A stretch of DNA of 64,000 bases from assembly GCF_047601505.1 (NCBI RefSeq), contig NZ_JASGJD010000001.1:2294001-2358000 (forward strand). Reading direction: 5' to 3'. Shown one piece after another: positions 18,812 through 28,199 of this stretch. The stretch is from Cloacibacterium sp047601505. GTDB taxonomy: Bacteria; Bacteroidota; Bacteroidia; Flavobacteriales; Weeksellaceae. Each line of letters opens with the position of its first letter. Position 1 is the stretch's first letter. Below the pieces are notes generated by a model. It ran no database searches. It was not told the origin of the DNA and saw only the letters and a program-made list of their open reading frames with translations. The position numbers and the translations under genes were made by a program.

Positions 18812-21088
18812 ATGAAAATTACCCAATTTTTTACCATAACAATAATGAGTGTAATGACCGTCTCGACCATAAATGCCCAACAAAAACTAAACCCAGAAAT
18901 TGAAAAGAAAATAGATGTATTGATGTCTAAAATGACTTTGGAAGAAAAAGTAGGACAAATGAATCAATACAATGGTTTTTGGGATGTTACAGGGCCAGCA
19001 CCAGTTGGCGGAACATCAGAACAAAAATACGAAAACATCAAAAAAGGATTGGTAGGCTCTATGCTTACCGTGAGAGGTGTAAAAGAAGTAAAAGCTGTAC
19101 AAAAAATTGCGGTAGAACAAACCAGACTAGGAATTCCTTTAATTATTGGATTTGATGTAATACACGGTTATAAAACTTTAAGCCCTATTCCACTTGCTGA
19201 AGCTGCAAGCTGGGATTTAAAAGCCATCGAAAAATCTGCAGAAACCGCTGCTTCAGAAGCTGCCGCATCTGGAATTAACTGGACTTTCGGGCCTATGATG
19301 GATGTTTCTAAAGATGCAAGATGGGGACGTGTGATGGAAGGTGCCGGAGAAGATTCTTATCTCGGTAGTAAAGTAGCTGTTGCCAGAGTAAAAGGTTTTC
19401 AAGGAGATAATACTTTTAAATCTCCTCTAAGAATTGCTGCTACAGCCAAACATTTTGCAGCTTACGGTTTTGTAGAAAGTGCTCTAGAATACAATGCTTC
19501 AGAAGTTAGCAACAATACACTTTTTAATCAGGTTTTACCACCTTTTAAAGCAGCTGTAGATACTGGTCTTAAAACGGTAATGACTTCGTTTAACACCATC
19601 AACGGAATTCCTGCTTCAGGAGATAAATATTTATTGAGAGATGTTCTAAAAAACAAATGGGGATTCAATGGATTTGTAATTTCAGACTGGGCTTCGATAA
19701 GAGAAATGATTCCTTGGGGATTTTCAAAAGACGAAAAAGCAGCTGCAATTTCTGCCGTAGAAGCTGGAACTGATATGGATATGGAAGGTGGAATTTACGT
19801 TCCGTATTTAATAGATTTAGTAAAACAAGGAAAAGTAAAACAAGAATTTGTAGATGATGCCGTAAGAAGAATTCTTAGAGTAAAATATGAACTTGGATTG
19901 TTTGATAATCCTTATCGTTTCTTAGACGAAAAACGCGAAAAAGAAGTTATTGGTAGCAAAGCCAATAGAGAAGCGGTTTTGGATATGGCAAAAAAATCTA
20001 TTGTTCTTCTTAAAAATGACACCAATCTTTTACCTCTTAAAAAATCCGGACAAAAAATTGTGCTTTTAGGTTATTTGGCAGAAAGTAAAAATTCACCATT
20101 AGGAAGCTGGAGAATCGCTGCAGATAGCAACACTGCGGTTTCGGTTTTAGAAGGAATGCAACAATACAAAGGCAATTCTTTAAATTATGTAAAAGGTTTA
20201 GAATTAACAACAGTAGAACCAACTTTCCTTACAGAAGTGCAATACAACACTACAGACAAAAGTGGTTTTGAAGCGGCAAAAAATGCTGCAAAAGATGCAG
20301 ATGTAGTAGTAATGGTTTTGGGCGAACACGGTTTTTCTACAGGCGAAGCAAGAAGTAGAACCAACCTAGATTTACCAGGGCTTCAACAAGAATTTTTAGA
20401 AGAAATTTATAAAGTAAATCCAAATATTGTTTTGGTATTAAATAACGGTCGTCCTTTAACGATTTCTTGGGCAGCAGAAAAAATCCCAACGATTGTAGAA
20501 GCTTGGCAATTGGGTACAGAAACAGGAAATGCAGTAGCACAAGTACTTTACGGAGATTACAACCCAAGTGGTAAATTACCTATGAGTTTCCCTAGAAATA
20601 TTGGTCAGGTTCCTATTTCTTACAATCATTACAGCACTGGTAGATTCACCAATAAAGATAATAATGTATTCTGGAGTCATTATTCGGATGTAGAAAAAAC
20701 GCCACTTTATCCTTTCGGATATGGTTTAAGTTATACCACTTTTGAATATTCAAATCTTAAAATCAATAAAAAAACATTCTCAAAAGGCGGAAAAGTAGAA
20801 GTTTCTGTAGATTTGAAAAACACAGGAAAAGTTACAGGAAAAGAAGTAGCACAATTGTATATTCACGACGAATTCGCTTCTGTAGCAAAACCAGTAAAAG
20901 AATTGAAAGGCTTTGAAATGGTAGAACTAAAAGCTGGAGAAACCAAAACCATAACTTTCACTTTAACAGATGCAGAACTTGGTTTTTATAACAATCAAAA
21001 TGAATTTGTAGTAGAACCAGGAAGTTTCAAAGTAATGGTTGGCGGAAATTCTGATGCTACACTATCAGACAAATTTGAAGTGAATTAA
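18812..21088 (+). CDS. GH3 beta-glucosidase (BglX-like)
   Basis: Seen: 758 aa, signal peptide ending TINAQ. N-terminal (beta/alpha)8 domain with KHFAAYG and GFVISDWAS (nucleophile D292); C-terminal sandwich domain with VVVMVLGEHGFSTGEARSRTNLDLPG; fibronectin-III-like domain at about 660-758 (YPFGYGLSYTTFEYS then ELKGFEMVELKAGET). Known: exo-acting removal of beta-linked glucose from non-reducing ends. Inferred: trims glucose from glucomannan oligosaccharides in the periplasm. Last gene of the plus-strand operon, 21 bp after the esterase, followed by a strong terminator. Confidence 0.93.
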   Translation: MKITQFFTITIMSVMTVSTINAQQKLNPEIEKKIDVLMSKMTLEEKVGQMNQYNGFWDVTGPAPVGGTSEQKYENIKKGLVGSMLTVRGVKEVKAVQKIAVEQTRLGIPLIIGFDVIHGYKTLSPIPLAEAASWDLKAIEKSAETAASEAAASGINWTFGPMMDVSKDARWGRVMEGAGEDSYLGSKVAVARVKGFQGDNTFKSPLRIAATAKHFAAYGFVESALEYNASEVSNNTLFNQVLPPFKAAVDTGLKTVMTSFNTINGIPASGDKYLLRDVLKNKWGFNGFVISDWASIREMIPWGFSKDEKAAAISAVEAGTDMDMEGGIYVPYLIDLVKQGKVKQEFVDDAVRRILRVKYELGLFDNPYRFLDEKREKEVIGSKANREAVLDMAKKSIVLLKNDTNLLPLKKSGQKIVLLGYLAESKNSPLGSWRIAADSNTAVSVLEGMQQYKGNSLNYVKGLELTTVEPTFLTEVQYNTTDKSGFEAAKNAAKDADVVVMVLGEHGFSTGEARSRTNLDLPGLQQEFLEEIYKVNPNIVLVLNNGRPLTISWAAEKIPTIVEAWQLGTETGNAVAQVLYGDYNPSGKLPMSFPRNIGQVPISYNHYSTGRFTNKDNNVFWSHYSDVEKTPLYPFGYGLSYTTFEYSNLKINKKTFSKGGKVEVSVDLKNTGKVTGKEVAQLYIHDEFASVAKPVKELKGFEMVELKAGETKTITFTLTDAELGFYNNQNEFVVEPGSFKVMVGGNSDATLSDKFEVN

Positions 21089-21107
21089 TTAAAAAATACA
21101 CATAAAA

Positions 21108-21153
21108 TCATTAAAAGTCAGGCTTTGTAAAGTCTGACTTTTTTAATGATTTT
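21108..21153 (+). terminator. Terminator closing the mannan operon
   Basis: Seen: AATCATTAAAAGTCAG (21108-21123) pairs with CTGACTTTTTTAATGATT (21136-21153), a long stem with a small T bulge and 12-nt loop containing six T on its descending arm. It begins 20 bp after the GH3 stop. Confidence 0.85.
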
Positions 21154-21327
21154 ACTAAAGCTTATCATTAACCAATAACAAAATTCATCTAGACATTTTT
21201 TATAAAACCTAATGACATATTTAATTATTTATAAAAATTTTTCATCAAAAAAATAAAATAAACTGAGAATTGAATAAAATTTATTATTTTAGTCTATTAT
21301 TTATTACAACGAACTAAAACTAATGGC

Positions 21328-22680
21328 ATGTGTAAAATTTTCGTAGTAGATGATGACCCTTTTTTCGGCGAAATGCTTAGATACCATCTTCAGCTCAACC
21401 CTGATTATGAAGTACAGCTATTTACAACTGCCAAAGAATGTTTATCAAAACTTTATCTTAATCCTGATATTATCTGCATAGACTTCGGTTTGCCAGATAT
21501 ACAAGGAGACCAACTTTTTAAGCAAATTAAAAACATCAATCCTAATCTCCCTATTATTGTAATTAGTGGACAAGAAAATATAGAAGTTGCCATTAATTTT
21601 TTAAAACAAGGCGCTAAAGATTATATTGTTAAAAACGAACATACTAAAGAATTGCTTTGGAGTTCTATCGTTAGAATTAGAGAAAATATTTCTTTAAAAC
21701 AAGAAGTAGAGGTTCTAAAAGAAGAATTAGAAAAAAAATATACTTTTGAGAAAACCATTATCGGACAAAGTGATGCAATAAAAAATATATTTTCTAAAAT
21801 TAATAAAGCTCTAAAATCTAGCATCAATGTTTCTATTACCGGCGAAACAGGAACTGGTAAAGAAGTAGTAGCGAAAGCTATACATTATAATTCTACCAGA
21901 AAAAACAAACCTTTTGTGGCTGTAAATATGGCTGCAATACCTAAAGATTTGGTAGAAAGCGAATTTTTCGGGCACGAAAAAGGTGCTTTTACAGGAGCTA
22001 CAGATAAATCTATTGGTAAATTCGAACAAGCAAACGGAGGTACTATTTTTTTAGACGAAATAGCAGAATTAGACCTCAATTTACAAAGTAAACTGCTAAG
22101 AGCTTTACAAGAAAGAGAAATTACAAGAGTTGGCGGAAAACAAAAAATAAAATTAGATGTTAGAATAATTATTGCGACTCACAAAAATCTTGCAACCGAA
22201 GTAAAAAATGGAAACTTCAGAGAAGATTTATATTATAGAATTGTGGGACTTCCTATAGAATTGCCACCACTTAGAGACCGAGAACAAGACACTTTAATAC
22301 TTGCAAAACATTTTATAGAATTATTCTCAAAAGAAAACAAAGTAAAACCACTGAGTTTATCTCCAGAAGCAAGAAAAAAACTCTTAAAATACGCTTTCCC
22401 TGGAAACGTTAGAGAATTGAAATCTGTTATAGACCTAGCCTGCGTAATGGCAGATCATACCGAAATAACAGAGGAAGACATTAATTTTTATAGCCTCGAA
22501 AAAGAAACTGAAGTATTTCACAATGAACAAAAAACGTTAAAAGAATATACAACAGAAATTATTCTTCACTTTTTGAAGAAAAACAATAACGATGTTATAA
22601 AAACAGCTAAAGCTTTAGACATAGGAAAATCTACGATTTACAACCTTATTTCGAGTACAGAATTGAAAAAAAACAAATAA
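21328..22680 (+). CDS. NtrC-family sigma-54-dependent response regulator
   Basis: Seen: 450 aa. Receiver domain 1-120 with phospho-acceptor D52 (CIDFGLPD). AAA+ domain about 143-380: Walker A GETGTGKE (172-179), the sigma-54 contact loop GAFTGA intact (219-224), Walker B TIFLDE (239-244). C-terminal Fis-type helix-turn-helix (VIKTAKALDIGKSTIYNLI). Known: such proteins bind upstream enhancers and open promoters held by RpoN. A possible ATG at 21323 runs into a stop, so 21328 is right. It is the first of three tightly packed signalling genes. Inferred target: the three TTCCA-N5-TGGAA palindromes before the exopolysaccharide units. No such site lies before this gene. Confidence 0.95.
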   Translation: MCKIFVVDDDPFFGEMLRYHLQLNPDYEVQLFTTAKECLSKLYLNPDIICIDFGLPDIQGDQLFKQIKNINPNLPIIVISGQENIEVAINFLKQGAKDYIVKNEHTKELLWSSIVRIRENISLKQEVEVLKEELEKKYTFEKTIIGQSDAIKNIFSKINKALKSSINVSITGETGTGKEVVAKAIHYNSTRKNKPFVAVNMAAIPKDLVESEFFGHEKGAFTGATDKSIGKFEQANGGTIFLDEIAELDLNLQSKLLRALQEREITRVGGKQKIKLDVRIIIATHKNLATEVKNGNFREDLYYRIVGLPIELPPLRDREQDTLILAKHFIELFSKENKVKPLSLSPEARKKLLKYAFPGNVRELKSVIDLACVMADHTEITEEDINFYSLEKETEVFHNEQKTLKEYTTEIILHFLKKNNNDVIKTAKALDIGKSTIYNLISSTELKKNK

Positions 22681-22690
22681 CTTCAAGAAA

Positions 22691-23833
22691 ATGAAAGTTG
22701 CAAAATTACTTTTTGAAAACGGAAAATGGCTTGCTGAAAATAATGATGAAAATTTAGATTACAATAATGCCCAATTAGTATTAGGATTCGGAAAAAGAAA
22801 TATTATTGATAATGATGATTTTTTTTCCTTGATTAAAGAAAAATTTCCCAATGCAGAAATTGCACTTTCGTCTTCTGCGGGTGAGATTTTTTCTAACGAT
22901 GTTTATGATAATACAGTAGCTATAACTGCTGTAAGTTTCTCTTCTTCTACTATCAAAACATCACAAATAGATATTGATTATTTTTCTAACAGTTTTGAAG
23001 CAGGCAAGCAATTAATAGAAAACCTTCCCAAAGAAAATTTAAAATGGGTTTTTGTTTTATCAGACGGAAGCGCTGTAAATGGAAGTCAGTTAGTACAAGG
23101 GATGAACGAAAACAGACCAGAAGATGTTTTAATTTCTGGCGGATTGGCAGGAGATGGAGATAAATTTGAAAAAACAGTAGTTGGTCTCAATCAAAAACCA
23201 GCTCCACATAAAATATTAGCAATAGGTTTCTATGGAGAAAAATTAACTTTATCTCATTCTTCATTCGGTGGATGGGACACTTTTGGCTTAGAAAGAACCG
23301 TTACCAAATCTGAAAATAATGTTCTTTTTGAAATTGATAACAAAAATGCATTAGACCTTTACAAAAAATACTTAGGAAAATACGCCGAAGAATTACCAAG
23401 CTCTGCACTACTCTTTCCATTATCTCTAAAACTTACAGATGATGACGAACCTATTGTGAGAACTATTTTGTCTGTTGACGAGAAAAAAAACGTAATGATT
23501 TTTGCAGGAGATTTACCAGAAGGCAGCAAAGTAAGATTTATGAAAGCCAATATGGACAGATTAATAGATGCAGCTCACGACGCAGCCACAGAATGCCTTA
23601 ATATGAGTAAACAAGAACCGAAATTAGGAATTATTGTCAGTTGCGTAGGAAGAAAACTCGTTCTAGGAGACCGCATTCCGGAAGAGGTAGAAATGGTAAG
23701 TAATCTTTTTAAAGAAAATACAAAACTTACAGGTTTCTATTCTTACGGAGAAATTTCGCCTCTAAAACCTTTCGAAAATTGTGCATTGCACAATCAAACC
23801 ATCACCATTACAACTGTTAATGAAACTGAATAA
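22691..23833 (+). CDS. FIST domain signal-sensing protein
   Basis: Seen: 380 aa, no signal peptide or membrane segment. FIST N-terminal domain about 25-220 (LVLGFGKRN, EIALSSSAGEIF, VLISGGLAGDG) and FIST-C about 230-370 (PLSLKLTDDDEPIVRTIL, GIIVSCVGRKLVLGDR, GFYSYGEISP). Known: FIST proteins are cytoplasmic sensors, thought to bind small ligands such as amino acids, and are usually coded beside histidine kinases. It lies 10 bp after the sigma-54 activator gene and 2 bp before the hybrid kinase gene, so the three form one operon. Inferred: gives the input signal to the kinase. Confidence 0.9.
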   Translation: MKVAKLLFENGKWLAENNDENLDYNNAQLVLGFGKRNIIDNDDFFSLIKEKFPNAEIALSSSAGEIFSNDVYDNTVAITAVSFSSSTIKTSQIDIDYFSNSFEAGKQLIENLPKENLKWVFVLSDGSAVNGSQLVQGMNENRPEDVLISGGLAGDGDKFEKTVVGLNQKPAPHKILAIGFYGEKLTLSHSSFGGWDTFGLERTVTKSENNVLFEIDNKNALDLYKKYLGKYAEELPSSALLFPLSLKLTDDDEPIVRTILSVDEKKNVMIFAGDLPEGSKVRFMKANMDRLIDAAHDAATECLNMSKQEPKLGIIVSCVGRKLVLGDRIPEEVEMVSNLFKENTKLTGFYSYGEISPLKPFENCALHNQTITITTVNETE

Positions 23834-23835
23834 TT

Positions 23836-26800
23836 ATGGAAGACACATTTCATAAACTCTTAAATAGACAGATAAATAAATATCTTTCAGAAGATTGCAA
23901 AAAAAATTCGCAATTTCAAAATTTCATCCAGGCAATTGATAATTCTTACAAAGCTTTTGAAAGAGATAAGGAATTGATGAATCATGCTTTTTATGAAAGT
24001 GAGCAAGAGTATAATCAAATCAATAAAAAACTAAAAGAAGAATACGAATTAAAAGAACAATCTATTGAAAATCTTTACAAAAGCCTCCAAGTTTTAGAAG
24101 AAGATTTTGAAGATTCAAGCATACATGAAAAAGAAGACGATTTGTTATTTGTTTCCAATTATTTAAACAAACAATTAGAAAAAACAAAAAAAGCGGAAAA
24201 AGAACTCACTACAACACTCAAATTACTAAAAACCCTTTTAGCAAACTTACAAACAGGTATTCTTTTTGAAGACGAAGACCGCAAAATACTCTTCACCAAT
24301 CAGTTATTTTGTGATATGTTTAGAGTTCCTATATCGCCAGACGAAATGATTGGAATAGACTGTTCTAGTTCGGCAGAACAATCTAAACATCTATTTGTAG
24401 AACCCGAAAAATTTGCTTCTAGAATTAATGAATTACTAGAAAAAAAGGAAATTATAAATAATGAATTATTAGAAACAATAGACGGAAGATTTCTAGAACG
24501 TAATTATATACCCATTTTTATTAATGAAACGTACAAAGGACAACTTTGGAAATACAATGATGTAACCCAAAGAATAAAAACTCAATCGTTATTAGTACAA
24601 AGTGAAGAGCGCAACAGACTCATTATGAATTCTGCTTTAAATGCTATTATCATTATTAATTCTGAAGGAGACATCACTTTTTGGAACAATCAGGCAGAAA
24701 TAATTTTTGGATGGAAAAAAGATGAAGTTCTTAATAAAAGTTTATCCGAAATAATTATTCCTGATAGACATATAGAAGGTCATAAAAAAGGAATGACTAA
24801 TTTTCTAAAAACAGGAGAAGGTTCTGTTCTCAATAAGCAGATAGAACTTCCTGCAATGCACAAAAACGGTCACGAATTTCCAGTAGAAATTTCAATTATA
24901 CCTATTCAACAAAATAATGAACTTATTTTCTGTTCATTTATTCAAGACATTTCGGAGCGTAAAAAAGCAGAAAATTATATAAAAAGACAAGAAGAAAAAT
25001 ACCGAAACATTATCGCCAATATGAACCTTGGGCTTATAGAAGTAGATAACAACGAGGTCATTCAATTTGCAAACCAAAGTTTTTGCGACGTTTCTGGCTT
25101 TGAACTAGAAGAATTGGTAGGTAAAAATCCTGCAAAATTATTCTTGTATGGTGTTGATAATGTAGAATTTTTAAAAGAACAAATTGCATTAAGAAAAAAA
25201 GGAATTTCTAGCGTTTATCAACTTCCTATTAAAAACAAAAGAGGAGAAATTAGATGGTGGGCAATAAGTGGAGCACCTAATTATGACGACCAAGGCAACT
25301 TGCTTGGCTCAATAGGAATTCACTTAGATATTTCGGACCAAAAAAAGCTAGAGGAAGATTTAAAATTAGAAAAAGCCAAAGCTTTGGAAGCTTCTAAAGC
25401 CAAAGAAGTTTTCTTAGCAAATATGAGCCACGAAATAAGAACGCCACTCAATGCTATTATTGGTTTTTTAAGAGAACTTAAAAGAATTAGTCTCAATTCT
25501 ACCCAAACGCAGTTTGTAGAAAACAGTTACAATGCTTCGCAACATTTACTTTCTATTATCAATAATATATTAGATATTTCTAAAATTGAATCTGGAGAAA
25601 TGACTCTTGAAAACAAAAATTTCTCGCTTAAAGAAAGTATTAATAATGTTATCACCATTCTTCAACCAAAAGCTCAACAAAAAAAATTAAAACTTTTTGC
25701 CACGTTTAAAGAAGACCTCTATCCTACTCTAAAAGGAGATTCTCTTAAAACCGAGCAAATATTGTATAATATTATTGGTAATTCTTTAAAATTTACAGAC
25801 CAAGGCGAAATAAAGGTAGAATGCAAAGTGCTAGAAAACCTACCAAATCTACAAAAAATTAGCATCAGCATTATTGATACGGGCATTGGTATGAGCGAAG
25901 AATATGTAAATAATATTTTTAAAAAATTTACTCAAGAAGACAGTTCTGTTTCTAGAAAATACGGCGGAACAGGTCTAGGAATGGTAATTACCAAAGAATT
26001 AGTCTCTCTAATGAAAGGCAGCATAGATGTAAAAAGCGAGAAAAATGTTGGCACAAAAATCACCATTACTTTATCTATTCCAAAAGGAAATGAAATATTT
26101 CAAGAAAAAACGCTTCAAGACAATCAACCAATTTCTATTGATGGAGTAAATGTACTATTGGTAGAAGACAACGAATTGAATCAACTTGTTGCCGAAAATT
26201 CTTTAAATCACTACAATTGTATTGTTACAAAAGCCGATAATGGCAGAATTGCTTTGGATATTTTAAAAAAAAACGAATTTGATATTATTTTGATGGACAT
26301 TCAAATGCCAGAACTAGATGGTATTGAAACTACAAAAATCCTAAGAAAAGAATTCAATCTAAAAACTCCAATTATTGCACTTACAGCCAATGCTTTCAAA
26401 ACGGAAATAGACAATTGTATCGCAGCAGGAATGATAGATTATATCACCAAACCTTTCATCGAAGAAAATTTGGTAAATATGATTCATAAACATACAAAAG
26501 ACCGAAAAACTACTAAAACTGACAAAAAAGAAAAACTTTACAATCTTGAGAATATCAGAACTTTAAGCAGAGGAGACGAACAATTTATCAAAAAAATGCT
26601 TACTATATTTATTAATCAGGTTGAAGAAACTATTCCAATAGTAGAAGAAGCTTTTGCCGAAAATAATTATGCTGAAATTGCAAGATTAATTCATAAAATA
26701 AAACCAAGTATTGAAGGTGTTGGCATATTTTCCATAAGGGAAGAAGTAAAATTATTAGAAATTAGCGCCAAAGAACAAAATACAGAAATTGGTGAACTTT

Positions 26801-26871
26801 ATCTTCTCTTTCAGAATATAAAAAACACACTTTTTGAAGCTATTATTCAGCTAAAAGAAGAATTAATTTAA
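23836..26871 (+). CDS. Soluble hybrid histidine kinase with PAS, receiver and HPt domains
   Basis: Seen: 1011 aa without membrane helices. Coiled-coil N-terminus about 1-120; three PAS-like regions about 125-245, 250-375 and 380-500; HisKA with H532 in NMSHEIRTPLNA; HATPase with NILYNIIGNSLKFT-type N box and GTGLGM; receiver about 770-890 with D821 (ILMDIQMPELDG) and TKPF; C-terminal HPt with H953 in RLIHKIKPS. All phosphotransfer residues are present. Known: such kinases drive a four-step His-Asp-His-Asp relay. Inferred: HPt passes phosphate to the NtrC-like protein at 21328 and/or the lone receiver at 27008, while the FIST protein senses the signal. Confidence 0.94.
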   Translation: MEDTFHKLLNRQINKYLSEDCKKNSQFQNFIQAIDNSYKAFERDKELMNHAFYESEQEYNQINKKLKEEYELKEQSIENLYKSLQVLEEDFEDSSIHEKEDDLLFVSNYLNKQLEKTKKAEKELTTTLKLLKTLLANLQTGILFEDEDRKILFTNQLFCDMFRVPISPDEMIGIDCSSSAEQSKHLFVEPEKFASRINELLEKKEIINNELLETIDGRFLERNYIPIFINETYKGQLWKYNDVTQRIKTQSLLVQSEERNRLIMNSALNAIIIINSEGDITFWNNQAEIIFGWKKDEVLNKSLSEIIIPDRHIEGHKKGMTNFLKTGEGSVLNKQIELPAMHKNGHEFPVEISIIPIQQNNELIFCSFIQDISERKKAENYIKRQEEKYRNIIANMNLGLIEVDNNEVIQFANQSFCDVSGFELEELVGKNPAKLFLYGVDNVEFLKEQIALRKKGISSVYQLPIKNKRGEIRWWAISGAPNYDDQGNLLGSIGIHLDISDQKKLEEDLKLEKAKALEASKAKEVFLANMSHEIRTPLNAIIGFLRELKRISLNSTQTQFVENSYNASQHLLSIINNILDISKIESGEMTLENKNFSLKESINNVITILQPKAQQKKLKLFATFKEDLYPTLKGDSLKTEQILYNIIGNSLKFTDQGEIKVECKVLENLPNLQKISISIIDTGIGMSEEYVNNIFKKFTQEDSSVSRKYGGTGLGMVITKELVSLMKGSIDVKSEKNVGTKITITLSIPKGNEIFQEKTLQDNQPISIDGVNVLLVEDNELNQLVAENSLNHYNCIVTKADNGRIALDILKKNEFDIILMDIQMPELDGIETTKILRKEFNLKTPIIALTANAFKTEIDNCIAAGMIDYITKPFIEENLVNMIHKHTKDRKTTKTDKKEKLYNLENIRTLSRGDEQFIKKMLTIFINQVEETIPIVEEAFAENNYAEIARLIHKIKPSIEGVGIFSIREEVKLLEISAKEQNTEIGELYLLFQNIKNTLFEAIIQLKEELI

Positions 26872-26901
26872 TATAAAACAGAATCCATATTAAAGATTAA
26901 A

Positions 26902-26986
26902 TTCCAAAATTTGGAAAATACCAAAAACTAAAACAAAGTAAAACAACTGAAAATCAATTAATTATAAAAACGGCACAGAATTAGAG
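26902..26986 (+). promoter_or_regulatory. Sigma-54-like promoter with upstream palindrome, unit 1
   Basis: Seen: TTCCAAAATTTGGAA (26902-26916), a perfect 7-bp-arm palindrome. Sixty-three bases further (centre 26909 to the GG at 26972) is CGGCACAGAATTAGAG (26971-26986), with GG and TAG in -24/-12 register. The -24 part fits TGGCAC well; the -12 part is weak (TAGA for TTGC). TATTGTTTTCAAA follows at 26988-27000, identical in sequence and offset to unit 3. The receiver-gene ATG is 36 bp from the GG. Confidence 0.65.
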
Positions 26987-27007
26987 ATATTGTTTTCAAA
27001 ATAAAAC

Positions 27008-27448
27008 ATGATGGAAACAAATCAAAATTTTAAATTTTTTATTGTAGACGACGACAGGTTCTGTGCAAGTGTTTATGAACAATATCTCAGAAACAGCGGA
27101 TACGAAGACATTACTTACTTCGAAAACGGAGAAAGTTGTTTAGACGAACTTTATCAAAAACCAGACATTATCTTTCTAGACCATAATATGGAAGATTTAA
27201 CAGGTTTTGAAGTGCTAAAAAAAATAAAACGTTACGACCCAAATATTTACGTTATTATGGTATCTGGACAAGAAAATATAGATACTGCCGTAAATGCTCT
27301 AAAGTATGGCGCTTTTGATTACCTGGTAAAAGACGCTCACGTTTGTGATAAAATGTCTGAAACAATAGATAAAATATTGAGAATTAAAGAAGAAATGACT
27401 CAAAATAATTTTAAAAACTTCAAGAGATTATTTTCATTTGTATTTTAA
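27008..27448 (+). CDS. Stand-alone receiver-domain response regulator
   Basis: Seen: 146 aa, receiver only. FFIVDDDRF gives the acidic pocket, FLDHNMED the acceptor aspartate (about D58) and YLVKDA the conserved lysine. No output domain. It shares the stretch VSGQEN-x-A-x-N-x-LKxGAxDYxVK with the receiver of the sigma-54 activator at 21328, suggesting common ancestry and possibly a common phosphodonor. A second start one codon later is possible. It heads the polymer-export operon, 3 bp before the Wza-like gene. Inferred: phosphate sink or protein-binding switch acting on export. Confidence 0.88.
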   Translation: MMETNQNFKFFIVDDDRFCASVYEQYLRNSGYEDITYFENGESCLDELYQKPDIIFLDHNMEDLTGFEVLKKIKRYDPNIYVIMVSGQENIDTAVNALKYGAFDYLVKDAHVCDKMSETIDKILRIKEEMTQNNFKNFKRLFSFVF

Positions 27449-27451
27449 AAA

Positions 27452-28189
27452 ATGACCATGACCAAAAAACTAATCATATCATCATTATTAACACTCCTAC
27501 TCTTTTCTTGTAAAACAAACAATGTTTTAGAACAAGAAAATGCAACTCAGGATTTGGAAAATTTCAAATACGACCCAAATTACGAATATCGCATAAGAAA
27601 AGACGACAAAATTACACTTTCTGTTTGGGGACAAGATGATTTGAGCGTTGGCTCGGTTTACGGAATTTATAATTCTAACGAAGTTTATGGCAAATGGCTT
27701 TTGGTAGACATCAACGGAAATATCGAAATTCCAAAATTAGGTACAACCAATGTAATTGGGAAAACAGTGCCTGAACTTAAAGAAGAAATTAAAATAAAAC
27801 TAAAAAAATGGTTGGTAAACCCAATTATTGACCTAAAAGTACTCAATAAAGAAATTGCAATTCTAGGAGAAGTAAGAAATCCCGCTGTAATACAAGTTGA
27901 CAAAGATTTCAATACTTTATTAGAACTTATTTCAAAAGCTGGCGGTTTAGAAATGTATGCAAATATTAAAGCCGTTAAAATACTAAGACAAGAAGGTGAT
28001 AACGTGCGAGTTACCAATATAGATTTAACTAAAATGAAAGACGTACCAAACCAAAACATCATGTTACACTCTGGCGATTATGTTATTATTCCTTCTAAAA
28101 AAAGTAAAGATTTTGATAAAAGAATTTCCACCGTTATTCCATTTGCAACAGTAGCTTCGGCAGCTGCAATATTAATGGGACAACTATAA
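27452..28189 (+). CDS. Wza-like polysaccharide export lipoprotein
   Basis: Seen: 245 aa. Lipoprotein signal LLTLLLFSC with C20. Poly_export domain (YEYRIRKDDKITLSVWGQDDLS, VDINGNIEIPKLG, PELKEEIKIKLKKWLVNPIIDLKV) followed by one SLBB-type segment (NKEIAILGEVRNPAVIQVDKDFNTLLELISKAGGLE). A short C-terminal hydrophobic helix (FATVASAAAILMG) is present. Known: outer-membrane exit pore for capsule or exopolysaccharide in Wzy pathways. Shorter than E. coli Wza, as usual in Bacteroidota. Followed after 10 bp by its inner-membrane partner. Confidence 0.92.
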   Translation: MTMTKKLIISSLLTLLLFSCKTNNVLEQENATQDLENFKYDPNYEYRIRKDDKITLSVWGQDDLSVGSVYGIYNSNEVYGKWLLVDINGNIEIPKLGTTNVIGKTVPELKEEIKIKLKKWLVNPIIDLKVLNKEIAILGEVRNPAVIQVDKDFNTLLELISKAGGLEMYANIKAVKILRQEGDNVRVTNIDLTKMKDVPNQNIMLHSGDYVIIPSKKSKDFDKRISTVIPFATVASAAAILMGQL

Positions 28190-28199
28190 ACCAATAAAA

